A DNA stretch of 64,000 bases from CAVVEQ01 sp963804865. GTDB lineage: Bacteria; Chloroflexota; Anaerolineae; Anaerolineales; Anaerolineaceae. This document shows, piece by piece, positions 61,926-64,000 of the stretch (positions within the stretch are counted from its first letter, which is position 1; each line of letters starts with the position of its first letter). The DNA lies in contig CAWDSH010000042.1 in the NCBI GenBank assembly GCA_963804865.1, forward strand, positions 1 through 64,000. The letters run 5' to 3'. Position numbers and translations under genes: made by a program. The notes beneath the pieces are model-generated. The model saw nothing but the letters and a program-made list of their open reading frames with translations, was not told the origin of the DNA and did not search any database.

Positions 61926-63176
61926 TCAACTTGCTGCTTGCACAGCCTTGCTTTCAGGTTTGACTGGTAATTTAAATTTATACCAGACGATTGGCAGGAT
62001 GGCGAGAGATGCTACTGCTGTTACCGCAAATGGTGTCTTGGGTGTGAAATGCGCCCAGAGCTGGGTTCCCAGCCATGGCGCAGGGAGCGAGATCAGGCCA
62101 AGGCTGCCGCGGAAAACACCCTGGAAAGTGCCCAGCAGCCTGGATGGCACAGCCTTCGAGATCAGGGATTGATAGGCTGGATCCAGCAAACCAATGGCAA
62201 TACCAAATATCACCCAGCTGACGGCAAAAATTACGAAGGTTTTTGCCTGCAGAAAGACCAGCAGCGCAGCAAAGATCATCGCGAATCCGGTCGCGATGGG
62301 CACACGTTCACCATATTTATCGGACATTTTTCCGGAGAATAGGGGGATGAACATCACGGCGAGCGCGTTTATTGAACCAAGAAAGCCAATTTGCTCGATG
62401 GAAATCCCGGCCACTTTTTCAAGATAGAGCGGTTGGATCTCGCCCGAAAGACGGAAAGCGATATCACCGATCCCATCGGCTATGAAAATCCAGGTGAGAA
62501 GCCCCCCGGCGGCGATCATCCCGGCCATCGTGCCAATGCTCTTCTTGAAGTTCTGGATCGAAAGGCTGGCTTTTCCACGTTCTTCGGGTGAACGCATGGT
62601 GGTTGCCATCCAGATGCGCAGCCCGGCTGCCAGGCTGTAGAAAATGGCAGCCACGAAAAGCATCCATTTGAATCCGTATGCACCCGCCAGCAAACCACCC
62701 AGCGGCGGACCGATCACCCCGGTGACCTGGTAAATCGTTGTGGTGATGCCATAGACCCGGCCACGGTTTTCTTCAGCAGAATTCTCTGCTATGAAAGCCC
62801 CGAAGCTTGGGCCAACCAGGGCAAAGGGGAACTGGTAGACCATCAACGCGATGACCATCCACTGCCAGGTTGGCGCTACCAGCAGGGCGATGAAACCGAA
62901 TATACCCCCAATGCTTCCAATGGCGATGGTGCGCAGCCTGCCAATCGAATCGGAGATCCAGCCTCCCATCACCTGCAATCCCAGAATGGCGATGGAGGTG
63001 AGCGTATAAACCAGCCCAACCTGTGTGACACTGGCACCTAATTTGGTCAGGTAGATGGGCATTAGCAATGGCGACATGGACCCGGCGATATTGGCCAGGA
63101 CCATCGCCAGCATGAACCAGCGTAATATGGGTGTCAACAGGGGAGGTTTCTTCGGTTCGATCATTTGTCCCATCAT
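61926..63176 (-). CDS. MFS transporter
   Basis: A 416-residue major facilitator of about twelve helices. The conserved loop between helices 2 and 3 is GGWISDSIGRLRTIAIGSIG, and the equivalent between 8 and 9 is FSGKMSDKYGERVPIATGFA. ENSAEENRGRVYGITTTIYQ follows helix 4, as in tetracycline-type drug exporters and related multidrug proteins. The compound carried is unknown. It begins at ATG 63176 (ATGATGGG) with AGGTTTTT upstream; other Met codons lie within ten residues. Neighbours do not hint at a substrate. Confidence 0.8.
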   Translation of the reverse strand: MMGQMIEPKKPPLLTPILRWFMLAMVLANIAGSMSPLLMPIYLTKLGASVTQVGLVYTLTSIAILGLQVMGGWISDSIGRLRTIAIGSIGGIFGFIALLVAPTWQWMVIALMVYQFPFALVGPSFGAFIAENSAEENRGRVYGITTTIYQVTGVIGPPLGGLLAGAYGFKWMLFVAAIFYSLAAGLRIWMATTMRSPEERGKASLSIQNFKKSIGTMAGMIAAGGLLTWIFIADGIGDIAFRLSGEIQPLYLEKVAGISIEQIGFLGSINALAVMFIPLFSGKMSDKYGERVPIATGFAMIFAALLVFLQAKTFVIFAVSWVIFGIAIGLLDPAYQSLISKAVPSRLLGTFQGVFRGSLGLISLPAPWLGTQLWAHFTPKTPFAVTAVASLAILPIVWYKFKLPVKPESKAVQAAS

Positions 63177-63339
63177 AAAAACCTAAAGCACTTCAATTTT
63201 CAGTTGTTTCACAGAGAAGTGGAAAGTAAGCCTTTTTTATAAATAACCAGGCACCACCATCCAGTTTCCCCAACCGGAGGGGAATTATACGCCATACTGA
63301 AGGGTCATCAATTGGACAGATGGATAATATTAAGATAGA

Positions 63340-64000
63340 TCACGAGGAGAAAAATTTTTCCCAAGGGATGGGTGCAGGGTTGTTGGTTTCGATGAGATTT
63401 GATAGATGGCGCAATAGTGGAAATGAATTTAAAGGGATCCTTCCCGCTTTTTCCAGGGCTGGTAATGCACGGATAACCTGCCTTGCGATCTCCACGCTTT
63501 CGAGCGTTTCACCGGCAAGATCCTGCAGAGCCTGCTGGTAGGGAATGCCGCGACCAAGCAGTTTTCCCAGGCGGGCACTGCGCCCACCGAAAACCGTGAC
63601 GTAGAGATCACCGGATCCGGGCAACCCGATGACTGACTTCGGATTTCCACCGAGTATTTCGATGAGCAGCTCCATCTCGCGCATACCCTGCGCAAAGAGC
63701 GCTGCCTGGGGGTTGTAGTAATTGGCGTTTCCATCCACGCCAGCCACCTCGAATTCACCAACCGCCAGGTTGATGGCGACCGCATACGCATTCTTCATTG
63801 CAGCACAAATCTCCAGGCTGGTTATGTCCAGCGAGGTGGCTACCTGGTAATAAGAGGTCTGTAACATGGAGCGGATCTTTTCAAGGGTGCCAGCATTTTC
63901 CCCGCAAAAGACGACGCAGGTATGTCTCCTGGCAGCCAGCTCCTGGGCGATGCACGGCCCGGTGATGGCGTTTATGCGCACCTGTTTATTTGCAATTTGC
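63340..64000 (-). CDS. gpsA: Glycerol-3-phosphate dehydrogenase [NAD(P)+], C-terminal part (runs off the window)
   Basis: The last 220 residues of a GpsA-like enzyme; the frame is still open at position 64000, so the start lies outside. Visible motifs: AITGPCIAQELAARR, the catalytic Lys in EICAAMKNAYAVAINLAVG, and GLPGSGDLYVTVFGGRSARL with LGKLLGRG, the substrate loop of the family (the usual SRN reads SAR). GpsA makes glycerol 3-phosphate for phospholipid synthesis in the cytosol. The unusual GGRSARLGK loop could mean a divergent paralogue. Upstream neighbours on this strand are not visible. Confidence 0.8.
   Translation of the reverse strand, partial: QIANKQVRINAITGPCIAQELAARRHTCVVFCGENAGTLEKIRSMLQTSYYQVATSLDITSLEICAAMKNAYAVAINLAVGEFEVAGVDGNANYYNPQAALFAQGMREMELLIEILGGNPKSVIGLPGSGDLYVTVFGGRSARLGKLLGRGIPYQQALQDLAGETLESVEIARQVIRALPALEKAGRIPLNSFPLLRHLSNLIETNNPAPIPWEKFFSS

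Overview
The window reads as a chromosomal stretch of a moderately GC-rich bacterium, most likely a Chloroflexota (Anaerolineae-type) genome. This is inferred from content: many Pro/Thr-linker lipoproteins including an LPCWWG-type one, a dnaG-rpoD pair, a stand-alone CarD regulator, a DUF35 zinc-ribbon protein, and a subtilase with an LPxTG-type tail next to its own sortase. There is no rRNA, no CRISPR array, and no tRNA that I could recognise. Many genes are split by apparent single-base indels, mostly insertions. I annotate them across the shift and treat the pattern as either draft-assembly error or gene decay.

Layout. 1-5.1 kb: a tandemly duplicated membrane protein whose second copy has decayed, a quinone-oxidoreductase-like MDR, a DUF333 lipoprotein, PPK2 and two small membrane proteins. 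5.3-11.8 kb: subtilase plus sortase, a degenerate HD-GYP protein, a lipoprotein and an amidohydrolase. 11.8-26.4 kb: an accessory region rich in broken genes (PIN, HNH, methyltransferases, phosphotransferase), several very small genes and a dispersed intergenic repeat family; it also holds a minus-strand cluster of small membrane proteins with two isoprenylcysteine-methyltransferase-like enzymes. 26.5-37.8 kb: housekeeping (dnaG, rpoD), an EEP-family hydrolase, two large multi-pass membrane proteins and a DUF35 protein.

38.4-43.9 kb: an AT-richer array of co-oriented genes punctuated by six attC-like imperfect hairpins (RYYYAAC...GTTRRRY). I interpret it as a cluster of integron cassettes without an integrase in view. 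Its cargo is a split-zinc-ribbon membrane protein (twice), a 279-residue unknown, a cysteine hydrolase, a DUF3592-like protein, a lipoprotein and a frameshifted unknown.

44-64 kb: small cytosolic enzymes (DUF4256, ABM, B3/B4, PhzF, aldo/keto reductase, flavodoxin, VOC, YdeI-like, MBL), CarD, two MFS transporters, a PQQ-type sugar dehydrogenase, a GT-C-like glycosyltransferase, a citrate-synthase-like pseudoenzyme beside a possible phosphoribosyltransferase-fold protein, and a partial gpsA at the right edge.

The strongest single observation is an AhpD/CMD-family gene at 45542-46126. An in-frame TGA replaces the peroxidatic cysteine of the E-x11-C-x2-C-x3-H motif. A perfect 6-bp stem with a G-first loop begins 11 bases after the TGA, with its loop 17 bases after it, as expected for a bacterial SECIS element. 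This is a probable selenoprotein that ordinary gene calling would split in two.
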